This document shows positions 23,217 to 34,757 of a DNA stretch of 64,000 bases, in pieces (the first letter of the stretch is position 1; every line of letters begins with the position of its first letter). The translations under genes and the position numbers were made by a program. A model generated the notes under the pieces. It was not told where the DNA came from and ran no database searches. It saw only the letters and a program-made list of their open reading frames with translations. Source of the DNA: Blasia pusilla (lineage: Eukaryota; Marchantiophyta; Marchantiopsida; Blasiales); the NCBI GenBank assembly GCA_050084515.1, contig CM114274.1, positions 40,362,001 to 40,426,000 of the forward strand, written 5' to 3'.

Positions 23217-23376
23217 CACGCACGAATCGGGCAGTATAAGCTAAACCCTGAAATTTTGGCGCATCTCATCTCATAGACCACGTCAGTTCGCTACCTCAAC
23301 TATTCCGAAGACTATGAGATGCGTCAAAATTTCTATGGGATGAGTAAAAATTTCAGTGTTTAGCTGTTGGAAGCCG
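23217..23376. mobile_element. Candidate MITE of about 160 bp
   Basis: CGGCTTCCAACA at 23217-23228 has its exact complement TGTTGGAAGCCG at 23365-23376. Inside, AGCTAAAC and GAAATTTT words pair with matching words on the other arm (GTTTAGCT, AAAATTTC), and GCGCATCTCAT pairs with ATGAGATGCGT. This is a foldback element with decayed internal pairing. A target-site duplication is not clear. Confidence 0.55.
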
Positions 23377-24348
23377 ATATAAGTTTGCCCAACATCACGG
23401 AAGCTACGCGTAGCCGAGCGCCACGCGGTTTCAAGCTTTCACGCGCTTTTCTCTCGTGCCAAGGCTGTGGCCGATAGACAGTGCCTCACAAGAACATCTA
23501 CGCCACTTCCACAATCGATGTACCTCTACTCTCTGATCGGCTACATGCAACAGCTAGGCAGGTGAAACTGGTTGACCTCGCATCGGTTCTGCCTCCAGGT
23601 TCACTCACCGCTCATCGATCTCGTCGCTATTCTCAGATAGCTCGTTTATTCGCTGAGGAATTCCATGCATTCTGAATCTTTGATTGTTTCGTCTTCGCTG
23701 CCTGCGACGTGAGTAAGTTGGATTAAATGAGTCTACAGAAGCTATTTTTACTATTGATAGAAATGCTGTGCTTCCGGTGTACCCGTTTCTTAGGATTTTG
23801 ATCCGGGGCATGATACAGATGACACAAAATTCAAATCCTCATCTGCGAGTAAAATTAGCAACAAGAAAACTCGAGTCTAGCGTCAGGTGCGTTTGGCATA
23901 GTTTCTATTTCTTTCGGGGTCTCTGTGATGGGAGGTCGATATTGATATCTATCGATATTCGCCACTTCTCTCCAGTTCACTTTTTCTTAGAACTACAGCT
24001 GTTTTAGGAGAACAATCCATCTCTGGATCTCTTTCACACTCATACGAGTGCTTACTTACGATGTGTCATTCAACGAGGGCATGCGAGGTCCGATAGTCGT
24101 TAGGAATCAAAAGGCGCTCTCTTTCTCGTTCCGCTTGTTCTTACTTCCGTTTTGTCATTGCACTAAAAATTGAGTTTCTCCCTTTGAGTCCTGATGTTAT
24201 GCAGGAGTCTGTGCGCAAGCAGTACTGCTTAGATCCCTAGTCTTTCCTGTCGCATCTTCCTTGGATTTTTCATGAGCCCATCTCACAACACCTCTATGAC
24301 ATCCGGGTCCGCTCATGGTTGCAGAGGTTCGAAAGGTGCATTTTGGGC

Positions 24349-24382
24349 ATCCGGATTCTTAACCAGAGTTAAGAATCCGGAT
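24349..24382. repeat. Perfect 15-bp hairpin, 4-base loop, just upstream of the NB-ARC start codon
   Basis: ATCCGGATTCTTAAC (24349-24363) is followed after CAGA by its exact complement GTTAAGAATCCGGAT (24368-24382). It ends 46 bases before the ATG at 24429, so if transcription starts upstream it lies in the 5' leader of the NB-ARC gene. Confidence 0.92.
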
Positions 24383-24428
24383 CCATTTCGACGGGCACAC
24401 GTGCTCAGATTTGAAAGTCTCTTGAAGG

Positions 24429-27400
24429 ATGGCACTAGCAGATGTCGGTACAGCGGCCGGTTTGGTTACGCAAACAATCGCTACGATACAGACACTTCTA
24501 AGTAACTGGGACACTGCGTCTCAAGAGTGGGAGAGCATCAGCAGTCAGCTTCGGGACCTTCGCAAAAAGTCAGAAATGTGGGAAGAACAGTTCACGAAAT
24601 ACGGGATGATGTCCGACCGAAGGTTGTTCGAAATGTTCCAAAACGCGAATAACTTGCTCCATCCTGAGGAGACAAAGCTAAAGGAGAAGGGTCAGCCTTG
24701 GGCGGCCAGATGTTGCTTCCTGTTGAAGGCCTCCATGTTACCTGTGAGTCTGGGACAGACCTTGAAGCAGGTGTCGGACGAATATGAAAAGATCCCGCGA
24801 CTTCTCGAAGAAGAGCAACGGAATTCTGCCCTGCTGGAGGAAAGAAGAACGCGGATGCCTGTTACACCTGCTGTACCTAAAGATGCTCGGTACGTGCGTC
24901 TTGCAACGACTGAGAACATAATTCTGGAGTCCCTACAGGACCCAAATGGCCGTGCAATAACCTTGCTGCACGGTGCGAGTGGTACCGGAAAGTCCACTCT
25001 CGCACGAGCTTTGACGCGTCACTTTGTGGATCTCATCCAATCCGCCCCATCTGACGCTACCAGTTTCAAATTCGATCACGTGGCCTTCTTGGAATTCGGC
25101 CGTGACGTGGAATCGGGTGTGGAGAAGCAATGTATGGATCTCATTACATCTATGGGTGCTCAGATACCTTCCGGGGTAGAAGGATTGGTGGACGTTAGTC
25201 ATCGACTGAAAATTCTTTTGAAGGATTGGGCCGTGTTAGTTATTCTAGATGACGTATGGAGCGGAAAGCCGCTGGAGGCGTTCATGGAATTCAGAGGTGA
25301 AAGGGTGAGATATTTGGTGACCACCCAGAAAATGAATTTGTGGCAACTCGACACTCAGAAGGTGGAAATGGAGACAATGAGCCTCGAAGACTCCAGAAAA
25401 CTATTGGCCGCCCACATAGGCATCGACATACAAGAAATACCTCAGAGCTCACTGGTTTGGACCTCATTTCACAATTTCGGACTCAAAATTGCCACACTAG
25501 TTCGTATGCTCAAGCAAGATACATGTTATTCAAGTTCAGGAAATGAGACGCAGTGATCGTTTTGCGGGCCGTTCTATGCCATGTTAAATCCAGGCCGCAT
25601 ATTATTACGTAACGATTCGTTGTCTTTGATCCAGGCGGAAGCAGATAAGACTATTCAGAAGGTGCACTACAATCCACTGGCACTGGCTAGCGTGGCTAGT
25701 GCCTTGCGTGGTGGTGGGAGAGCTCCATCAAAAGGGGAATGGAAAGAAGTGTCCAATTCACTCTTGAGTGTGCTCCAATCTCAAACTCCTGGAATTGAGA
25801 TTTTTGGTCACTTCTACTCTTCTTCTTTATGGAGAAGTCTCAGATTGAATATAGAATCACTCAATAGCGAAGCTCGTAGACTACTTGTTTTCATTTCCAT
25901 GTTCGAAAACACCTCCGTTCCAGAGTCGGTGCTCCGAATAGTTTACGAGTCGTATTGTGAGGGTCTTCTGGAGACCACTCCCATGTTTGGGATACGGAGG
26001 AATCAACTTGAGGATAATGGGGCAATTATCCAAATACAAAGTCTTTCTCTGGAGCTTCGGGGAATTAAAATTAGATCTTGGACTTTGCATAGCCTTTACG
26101 CTATGTTTGTCCACAAACACTTGGAAGGAGAGCTAAAAACTGCTTTCAGATCTTTAACCAAGACATGGAAAACGGATGACCTACTTCAAAATATGGAGAT
26201 GAGTATAGAGGATGACATCGACCCAGAAAAAATTGTCATTCTTTTATGCGTCTTGTACATGGAGAAAACCTTTTCTCAGGAAGTGATAGAAAAGTTTCAC
26301 AAATCGTGGGAATGGATCGAGACCTGGAAGCTTCGAAGAAGTGCAGCAGGAAAAATACTTCTTCTTCTTGAGGATACGGACGAGGAAAATGGAGGAAAAA
26401 AGCGGATTTCCCAGGTTCGTAAGGTATGTGGCTTTTCTCTGAAGCATGGATGACGTTGTCGTCGTACTTGCACCCAATTTGCATATTCGACTCTGATTCC
26501 TTGTTTTGATTCTTCTCAATTTTCTTTCAGGTATATTTGTCATATGTCTGCTCAGGTGAGTTACATATTGTGAGCCTACTTTTTTTGCTCACTGACTGCG
26601 GACCAGAGGCGGCCATGCTCACGTGCGATACTTTGGACGACATTATCACTTCTGACAGGACGTTGAAATGGAGTGAGAAGATGTGGGAAATGGTCGTGGC
26701 AGTTTCGAGCCTGTTAGGACAAAGAGGGGACGAAGTTTGCCATGTGCTTCCAGCCTCGGTGCTAGTGGGAATGTCTTACGGATTTGGTCTCCATAATTTT
26801 TCTGGTTCAGATTTGTCCGAGCAAGTGATAGGCAACCTCTTCCGTGTGGTAGAAGGCGACGACTACGAGGAAGAGGTACAACGCACATCAATGATTGCCC
26901 TGGCAAACCTAGTTTCCCCAAAGATCCCGATGCCTGTCCATGTACCGAGGATTGTGACGCTATTATTATCGCACAAAAACCCTGGCGTAAAGGTGGAGGC
27001 AGCGAGAGCATTGGGCAAACAATCAATATTCGAAGAAGGGAGGCAGCTCGTAGCGAATGCGATGGGAGACGAAGGAGTCACTCGTCTTACGGAGATGTTA
27101 CAAGAGAGGGCTTCCCCAAAGCTTTTACGATGGGGATTACAGGTTTTGACGGTGGTGGATCCCAGCAAAGGAGATACTGTTCATGTACATTTGAAGGAAG
27201 CTCATTTGGGAAGAGGAATGGCCAAGCGAATCCTCGGGTTTCTTCCGGAGGCGCTTGCCGAGTTAGATCAGGCTCACCAATTGGACCCAAATGAAGCGCA
27301 GATTCTAGAAATTAGGGGAGCTGTTAAGAAGGAGTTGAAGAGGTTCCATGATGCCCTTGAAGACCTCAATCAGGCTCACCTCTTGGATCCAAAAGATGCG

Positions 27401-28343
27401 GGAATTCTACATACCAGGGGAATCTTAAAGAGGGAGTTGAAGAGCTTGGATGATGCCCTGGAAGACCTCAATCAAGCTCACCTCTTGGACCTAAATGATG
27501 CGGGAATTCTACAAAGCAGGGGAGGAGTGAAGAACATGATGGGGCGGTTCTCCGAGGCACTGGCTGACTTTGATTATGCTTATGATTTGGACCCGAATCT
27601 AGACAGTTTCCGGATGCAGTGAGTATTATAATTCCTATTTACACCTTTCCCATTTATATTCCAGATGGTATCTCCAGATAATTAAAGGCGATGTTGGCTC
27701 CCTAGAGTGTGAACGTTACTTGAACGTTGGAGGAAATCAATCAGACTTATCAACCAAAAATTAGTGAACTCCGTCATAAGAAGTTGTTCAATTCCCCACA
27801 TGTCCATGTGAGTTTTTCTTCACATACCTGGCAATCTCTAGTGATAAAGTTTTTAGGTTTCTTCAGGTTTTCACGTAACTCAGGAGTTTCTTCCTTGTTT
27901 GGTGTGGTGGCATGAAACTGGACAGTGAGAGGGCGAATGCGAAAGCAAGGCTCCAGGACTTTGGGGGAGCTTTGGAAGATCTGAACAATGCCGTGGAACT
28001 TCAACCCAATAATTCCTTTTATTTGCAGGAGAGGGGGGTGTTGAAGAGAATGATGGGGGATTGGGAGGGCGCGTTGGCTGATCTGGACAAGGGATTGGAA
28101 TTGAAACCAAATGATTATGAAATGCTAAAGCACAGAGGATACGTCAAGTTTCTTATGGGAGACGAGGAAGGAGCCCGTCCAGATGCAGAGCGGGCCATAA
28201 CGATTAAACCCGCTACAATTGACATGCCTTCCTACAATCATTTTAGTTGTTTAGGAGTCATGGTTGGAACTCAGGTTAAGAATTTGGAAAACAAATCCAA
28301 ACTTTCACCAGAAAACAAATCTCCAAGAAAACTCTGGATGTAA
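24429..28343 (+). CDS. NB-ARC protein with ARM/HEAT-like region and C-terminal TPR array (plant NLR-like)
   Basis: Modelled as four exons: 24429-25454, 25635-26423, 26531-27618 and 27926-28343, 1106 codons plus TAA. Introns are 180, 107 and 307 bases, all GT-AG, in phases 0, 0 and 2. Residues 1-145 are helical and charged, probably coiled coil. The NB-ARC follows: P-loop GASGTGKST (182-190), kinase-2 LVILDDVW (270-277), RNBS-B-like VRYLVTTQ (293-300), and GLPL-equivalent NPLAL (355-359), formed only after splicing. The MHD site reads LHS near 493-495, lacking the usual Asp. Exon 3 carries ARM/HEAT-like helices (about 26860-27170), then at least six TPR units of 34 residues continue into exon 4 across the last intron. 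There is no LRR. NB-ARC proteins are ATP/ADP switches, mostly immune sensors; the TPR/ARM end would replace the LRR as ligand or partner surface. The final 40 residues after TIKPA look unlike TPR and may be intron read-through. A short extra intron near 26556-26607 is possible. Confidence 0.85.
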
Positions 28344-28349
28344 AATATC

Positions 28350-28790
28350 TGATGCTATGCTCGACTACCCAAAATTCTCTGTTGGACCGGATTCTCGTCA
28401 CGCTGGACGCTTAGTGATTACTCTCATGCAGTCATTTGACTCGAATTCAGCTCAACCCCATCCATCCCGACCCGAGATTTCTGGTATCGGGTAATCAATG
28501 CGCAAGCAGCAAGTTCTGCTACTTTCATGCATTCTCTTTGTACTTAATGAGAGTAGCGATTTGTCCTATTAGACACGATTTAGACCTTACTTCTCCCCAT
28601 CCAGCTGTGGCTGAATTTTCTTTGGAAGCTTAAGAAAGACACTACTCACTCATAACAATCTTAATGAAATTCATGAAGATATTCATGAAAACCTGGCCAC
28701 AAACCTCAAGCCAATAATTAACAATCACTCCAAATTCTCTAGCAAGAGCCATAGGTGGAGTCTACCTCCCCAGCCATATCATGAAAAGTA
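28350..28790. other. 3' flank of the NB-ARC gene
   Basis: No supported gene. The DNA is AT-rich and probably contains the 3' untranslated region. AATAA-type signals are not distinctive. Confidence 0.35.
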
Positions 28791-29887
28791 CTTTCACATC
28801 TAAGAAATCACTAAGGTGCAGTACCCACTTGCAGAACAAAAACCCCAAACAAACACTCTCTTATTTTGAATGTCCTCCATCATCGCAAAAGAGGGGTAAA
28901 ATAGCACACCCACATCGACAATCGTAGGTTCCAGTTGAGCAAATTCAGCCACAACTTTCTCTGCACAATATGCCAACGTATCAGTACGACATATTCCAGA
29001 TTTATTGGTGCATCGTAAGGTGAGATCATGCTATCCACTTTGCAGAGGGGAGTCATTTCTTTGTCCCAAAAATCCCATTGGGACTGAGCTCTGCAGAAAT
29101 AACGACGCCTCGGAGGAAGGCTCACGTAACTGGTACTCTGGAGCTGGATATCCGCGGAATGCTTACCATTGATATCATGATCCCTTCATTGAGGCAAGAA
29201 CTTAGTTAGACGGACCTTTATATTTGTAGAGCAGATACCACTGCATCCAACGGCAGTCATCCAGATCCAGAGTTCGCAACCGATTCCCGCCTCCATACCA
29301 GAAACCAGATATTGAGATTTTGTTGATTCCTTGCTCTTCGAGCTATTTTATGACCTATCGAAAATTAATAACATCATTCTATGATTGGATCACTACACCA
29401 CGGCAGACAGGAAGTCCAAGGCAGACATCTCCGGAAATTCTGTTTTGCACTTGGCATTGAAATATAATCCTGTAAGCTTCAAAGAAACACATCTTCGAGC
29501 TTACCCATCCTTATAATAAATTTTCAGAGAGACTTCCAGGTGAATGTTTAGGCAACCAAATTTGGAAAATTTCCGCTGAAGTTTTCTTCTGGTGGTTTAC
29601 AGGGATCACCCTGAAGTATATTAGGAATCGCCGCCAGGTCTCCTTCAGATCCAACTTTATCCGCAATTTTTATGCAAACAAAACAAAACCGTTCAAAATC
29701 ATGCAGAATTCCATGATAATTATAGGGGAAGGAAAGACATTCATATATTTCACCAATCCAAACCTGAGTACGTAGAAACTTAGCCAGGAACAAAAACTAC
29801 AATTCTTAACTCAGTGGGACCCTTAAATTTCTTCTTACCCTGAATCAAAATACCATTAGTCGAAAGAATATACCTACCGCTTGAAAG

Positions 29888-29970
29888 GTACTTGTTTCTG
29901 TATGGCGGGAACAGAGTACGATGCGCTTGAGGCGCATCGTACTCTGTTCCCGCCATACAGAAACAAGTAC
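29888..29970. repeat. Perfect inverted repeat, 39-bp arms, 5-base loop
   Basis: The arm 29888-29926 (begins GTACTTGTTTCTGTATGGCG, ends GATGCGC) is exactly complementary to 29932-29970 around the loop TTGAG. There is not one mismatch in 39 pairs. Confidence 0.97.
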
Positions 29971-30020
29971 GGATCAATTAATTAAGCTTGTGAGTGGAAC
30001 AAATCAAATCAAATTTTTCT

Positions 30021-30117
30021 AAAATTCTTCTAGAATCTCTTTAATTCACTTCTGATTGAGATGTACAAATTCTTCTAGAATCTCTTTAATTCACTCCTGA
30101 CTGACTGAGATGTACAA
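30021..30117. repeat. Tandem duplication, unit about 48 bp
   Basis: The run AATTCTTCTAGAATCTCTTT then AATTCACTYCTGA...GAGATGTACAA occurs twice back to back. The second copy has an extra CTGA. Confidence 0.88.
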
Positions 30118-30668
30118 GTGCATAACTTCGACCTGGCAACCCCCGAACGACAAACTTGAGAGCTTCCATACTTCTAATAGAATAACCTCCCAAAACTAAA
30201 GCAAATTCTTCCCCGAACTTTATCAAACCCCGGTAGATTAACCTCATATAGCTAAGAACAGTAGTCTGAGCTTCGTGCGCAGACAAGGGTGCGCGGGAGG
30301 ATACCATAATGTCGGTGATGAGGATGTAGGCAATTCCTTCAAATATCTGGTGGACACAGATGAAGCACTTCCTCAACCTATACCGTCGATTCTCCTGTGA
30401 TCCGAGCTCGGTGTTCAAAAAGTGTTTTCTAGTGTATAGGGGTGAGGGACTAATGATATTCATGCAAATTTAAATTTTTTCTTAGACGATATATCTTGAC
30501 ACGTGGTGTAATGGTTGATCACTCTCCTTCACACCAACAAATACACCTCGCGCGTGACGAAAGAGAGTGTATGTAGTTTAACTCTCCTCCCGTATGTCCC
30601 ACGGATCAAGTCTCCTATTATCCCTTTATTATTATAGTTTTTTCTATCCTTATAAATTATCCCGGCCC

Positions 30669-30708
30669 CAAAAGCGGTTTCCATGGCCATCCATGGAAAC
30701 CACTTTTG
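30669..30708. repeat. 18-bp hairpin with 4-base loop
   Basis: CAAAAGCGGTTTCCATGG (30669-30686) and CCATGGAAACCACTTTTG (30691-30708) pair with one C/A mismatch around CCAT. Confidence 0.92.
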
Positions 30709-30709
30709 A

Positions 30710-31690
30710 GAAGAATATATAATAACGAATAAAGATTTTTAAAATATATAATTTAAAAAGGATAAGTATAATTAATTATATCGTGTTTGGAGTTTTTCTT
30801 TTTTCCATCCTCGATGGGACGACCAGATTCACTCCTAAAATAACTTCTGTTTAATATAAGTACTTTTAGACCTTTCTAACCGGGACTAAAAAACAAGCTA
30901 ACACCTTCTACGTGACAGGTGGTTGTGTTTGCCGTGTTCGCATCCGTCTGACATAATGAATCCCTCTAAAAACTTTGACGTTGTGCTATGAATGACTTGC
31001 CGCCATGCAAGAGAAGTTATGGAAATGTAAGTATGTCAAGTGTGGGTGGCGGATGGGTGGGGTTTTGGCCTGTATGTCAAGTGTTGGTTGCGGATGGGCA
31101 GAGTTGCGGCCGTTTCAAGTTTTTGTTGACGAAATCTGAAGTCCATCCAAATGCCAAAGAAATAGGATGCTTCTCAAGTATATATTCTCTTCGCTCTGGC
31201 GTTATAGTTCCGCGTGTTTACATTTGAGCTTGAATGACCTCGCTATCACTTTAAAAAATGTGCCTTTTTTCTAAAAATTGTGACTTTTTTGTGTTCTTCA
31301 TTGAATTTCCCGATTTTTTTTCTCGTTTATTCCATATTATCATTGCACAGGACGTTGCTTTGATTTGATTTCTGTGTGTTTCCGTTGCTTTGATTTGATT
31401 TCTGTGTGCTGATGCCTTTGTCATGCCGTGGTGTTTGATTGAATATCTTGTGACAATTGTTCATAGGTTGTAGTCATTTTTTCATGACTTGTAGTGCGGC
31501 GATTGTTCATCAGATAGCAAGAAAGGAGCTCTGACCATAAGAATACGCAACTTGTGAGTTCTTCGAGAGTGAAGGTGAATCCGAGGTCTTCATCTCTTAC
31601 TACGAAGAAGCCGCTGAAACGTGGATGCTACAAGCATGATCGGGGTACTATTCGCACTCTGCTATGTGACAGTCTTACTCCAGCAGAACT
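30710..31690. other. Spacer with a short direct repeat
   Basis: GTTGCTTTGATTTGATTTCT followed by GTGTG occurs twice between about 31353 and 31410. The frame 30988-31227 carries an internal repeat (TATGTCAAGTGT...GCGGATGGG) but no domain, so I do not call it a gene. Confidence 0.4.
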
Positions 31691-31707
31691 CGAAACAGTG
31701 ATTTGAC

Positions 31708-33862
31708 TTACAGTAGCACTGCAGGTTGAGGCTGATATTGAATTTCGAGTTGAACTTCAAGTTGTGGTTTAAATAATGTATCAGGACGTGAGATTTCAGA
31801 ATTACTTTCAGTGTGCTTGGGGAAAGTTTTCAGAGCCTTCAGAAGAGGTATCTCCTGCAATTCAGACCACACTTCAACTTCTGGACTAGCAGATTTCCCA
31901 TTTGCAACACCGGATGTATCTCCATTGCTCTGAGGTTGGAGGTTAGATGATCTTTTGTGAACAGTAGACTCGTCTCTCCTCATCAATATCATGGGCCTCT
32001 CGAGTAAGACGGGCTGTCATTTTGGACACTGCTTCCTGCATACTGCACAGTTCCGATTTTGCATCTTCATTCTTACAAAGGACAATCCCCTGCAAACCAC
32101 CCATCATACTGTTCAACAGTTCTAAGTTTCGCACAGAAACAACAGGCCATGACTGTGAACCTTCTCCTGATAGAGTAGACATATGCTTTGCCAAATGTAG
32201 AGGGTGCAATAATAGGATCTTTGCCACATAATTTGGACAAAGTATTGGAAGGCATAGAAACAGGACTCGTAGTGGCAGGCGATACAGGTTGCCATAACTT
32301 ATGTGAGCTAGAAACAGCAGGCTGTCCAGAATTGGACTCAGGTTGAGAAAGAACGGACTGGCCAAAAAGCTTCACATCACCTAGGCGTGATTGCTGTGAT
32401 TATTATGGAGTTGTCGTTCGTGTTTGTTATGGCACCAGCTATTGTGAGCCCCTCTGTGATTGCACTTGCTGATCCTCCTGAGGATGAAGTCTCAGCTTAG
32501 CTGCACTTCTCTCTGTTGTATGATGTTGCAATGTCTCAGCAGGTGTGCATCTGAGAAAAAACTTTGATAAGAGCCCCTCAATAATGCCAATGATGCCAAA
32601 GATTGTGAATGTTGCAACTGCTGTTGTTGGAATTGATGTTTCTGAGCGAGAGAAGGGTGGTCCTTCTGGAACTGCTGGTGTTGTGCTTGTTGTAACTACT
32701 TCTGAGCTTGCAAGTGCATTTGGTGAGCCAATTGCTATTGCTGTCGTTTTTGTGCCTGTTGAAGTCGCTAAAGGAGCAACTGCTGCTGTTGAAGTAAAAC
32801 GTGTTGAGAAGGGTGATGAATCCCAACTTGGCCTTCGAATTCTGATAGTAAGTCTTTATTTGTGTCAAAGACTTAGCTCGTAAACTGTCATAAAGAAGGG
32901 CCCAATCTTTACCATGGCGCCTTATAATATCTGCAAATTTTTTCTTTCTACTCTTGTATACATGAGGTCGGCTCCCTCCTTGGATTGAACTCCCCTGCTG
33001 CATTTACTGTAGGTCTTCTTTCCTTAGCATGCCTACTATGGGCCATAAGAGGTCATGTGACAGGAGCAGATGGAGTTTGGGGCACAGGCAATGATCCTCC
33101 AGCTAAGAACGCTCCACCACTGTCAAGAGACACAACTGGTTCTGACTTTACAATTGTGTGATTATTCAGATTTTATTTAGCTGCAACACACAGGCCACTA
33201 GGATCAATTGGTACTGGTATCACAAGATGATTGCCAAACTCTTGATCAGATTCTGCTCTTGTAGACTTTGACTACCTCAGCCTCTCGCTCATCCTTGATT
33301 GTATTCGAATCCACCACATCCTTGCATATTTTGCTGGTACTGTCCGACACTGGAATATCTTTCACCTGCTCATCTTTCATGACTTGCTCAGGTTGCTCCT
33401 GCACTTCTTGAGCCAACACCACTACACTACCTTTAACTAAACCTTCCACCTTCTCAACTTGTTCTCTTACTACTTTTTTTTCTGACATTTGAGTCACCTT
33501 CAAATCTGTGTCGCCAGTCTTCACTTAAGGCAACTCCATGAACTCTGCTTCCAAAGCCTTTCCTAACAGCGTTAAGCAGCTTTCAGGCTCATTTGACTCC
33601 TGCATTTCCACGCTGCATTGCTCTCCTTTTACTTGCATTCCATAGGCTTGAAGAGAAGGGTGCTTGGATTCTTCGTTCATAGCTTCATCAACCACTTTCT
33701 CACCGGTAGACTTCCTCGCAGTGGCACCACCACCATATGATACCACAACTTCTTGAGTCCCCGAACTCGTCTAGTTGAAGACACTAATGTTTTACGCTCG
33801 GTTTGAGTTTCAGAACCAACATAGTTTGAAGATGTTAGTGTAATCCTTTCCATACTTGGCAA
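31708..33862 (-). pseudogene. SANT-domain corepressor-like gene (POWERDRESS/NCoR type), disrupted
   Basis: Minus-strand segments lie in a plausible N-to-C order. From 33862 to 33246 there is an acidic, Lys/Glu/Val-rich stretch, with an in-frame TAA at 33527 and a frame change near 33750. At about 32950-32820, FADIIRRHGKDWALLYDSLR then IKTYYQNSKAKLG is a SANT/Myb-like domain of the corepressor kind (G-K-D-W ... Q-I-K-x-Y-Y-Q-N-x-K). A Gln-rich stretch in another frame covers 32.8-32.55 kb. RLGDVKLFGQSVLSQPESNS at about 32390-32330 recalls a conserved C-terminal motif of plant POWERDRESS proteins as I remember it. A Ser/Pro-rich tail extends to 31708. Stops just upstream of the last motif and repeated frame changes argue for a pseudogene, although some breaks could be introns. 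In Arabidopsis the POWERDRESS protein works with a histone deacetylase. Confidence 0.48.
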
Positions 33863-33869
33863 GTTGATG

Positions 33870-34750
33870 TTATGTATGGATCCATTGAATTCAACCTCTT
33901 GCCTTACCCCTCTCGAAGTTTCATAATCTTGGGTTGAAGTTTCATAATCCTTGATTTGATAATAGCGATGTGGGTATAAGGAGATACTATGAATACCAAA
34001 ATATTTATAATTAAATCAAGTATATATTATTTACAAAAATTTATTTAAAAGTAAGAAGGTAAGGAGGATCATATCTCTGTCACTTTATTCCAAGATATAA
34101 AAAAATCAATGGACTCTCAAATTCTTTCCTTTTCGGTATAACCACTTTCCTCTCCCAAGATTTCTCTGAGATAATCTATGTTCCAATGTCACCTCTTGTG
34201 CTTTTGACGTGTTGTCGAAGGTCCCAAGATCCACTTCCAACTTTGGAAAGTCAATTATATTCAAAATAACAACTTACCCGAAATAATAAGTCTTTCAATA
34301 TGGCTCCAAATGAGTCTAAAATGAAGAGAAACCTACTCTCTCGATTACCCGTAGGCTTAACAAATCATCCTTATTCTTTTCGAGGTTGTCCTCTAGCATC
34401 CTTGAAGGTGCTCTATTACATCTGGTCGATCTATCTTAAAAGATGTGACAATTGTCGTGCGAAAACACATTACTATATAAATATATCACTCTCACCGAAC
34501 AAACATATATGATCTCATGCTAATTGATGGTATCCAAACATCAAGACGATGAGTACCGAAATATCTTCAATCGCCCCTTATTTGGTGATTAGGTCCTTCT
34601 AATTCCAAGTAAATATTTAATCCTACTTACCATGACATAAATTTCTAGGATGCTAAAAGAAAAAAGGCCGAGTACTTATGTGGCCCCTCTCATTAGTCGC
34701 CTTTCTGTCATCTATATCATAAACATAAGTCGAGATCTATACCTACAAAA
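33870..34750. other. Spacer, no supported gene
   Basis: Mixed AT-rich DNA with no domain in any frame; the 34300-34512 frame has no recognisable motif. It may include the 3' end or LTR of the adjacent Gypsy element, but I could not find a matching LTR. Confidence 0.35.
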
Positions 34751-34757
34751 TCTATGT

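Larger units (their letters stand above)
28795..30463 (-). pseudogene. Decayed unidentified coding remnants
   Basis: Several minus-strand frames have protein-like composition but do not join. The frame 30463-30086 (125 codons) contains IFEGIAYILITDIMVSS and VLGGYSIRSMEALKFVVRG. Around 29170-29030 one frame reads LPPRRRYFCRAQSQWDFWDK. Near 29000-28800 a different frame, without its own Met, reads DTLAYCAEKVVAEFAQLEP. The shift between the last two inside a few dozen bases points to a frameshift. I do not recognise the family. The three segments may belong to one former gene or to separate ones. Confidence 0.35.

Noticed and set aside
29888-29970. MicroRNA precursor
   Set aside because: A 5-base loop and perfect pairing are not typical of a plant miRNA precursor, which usually has bulges and a larger loop. 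Kept only as a hairpin of unknown role.
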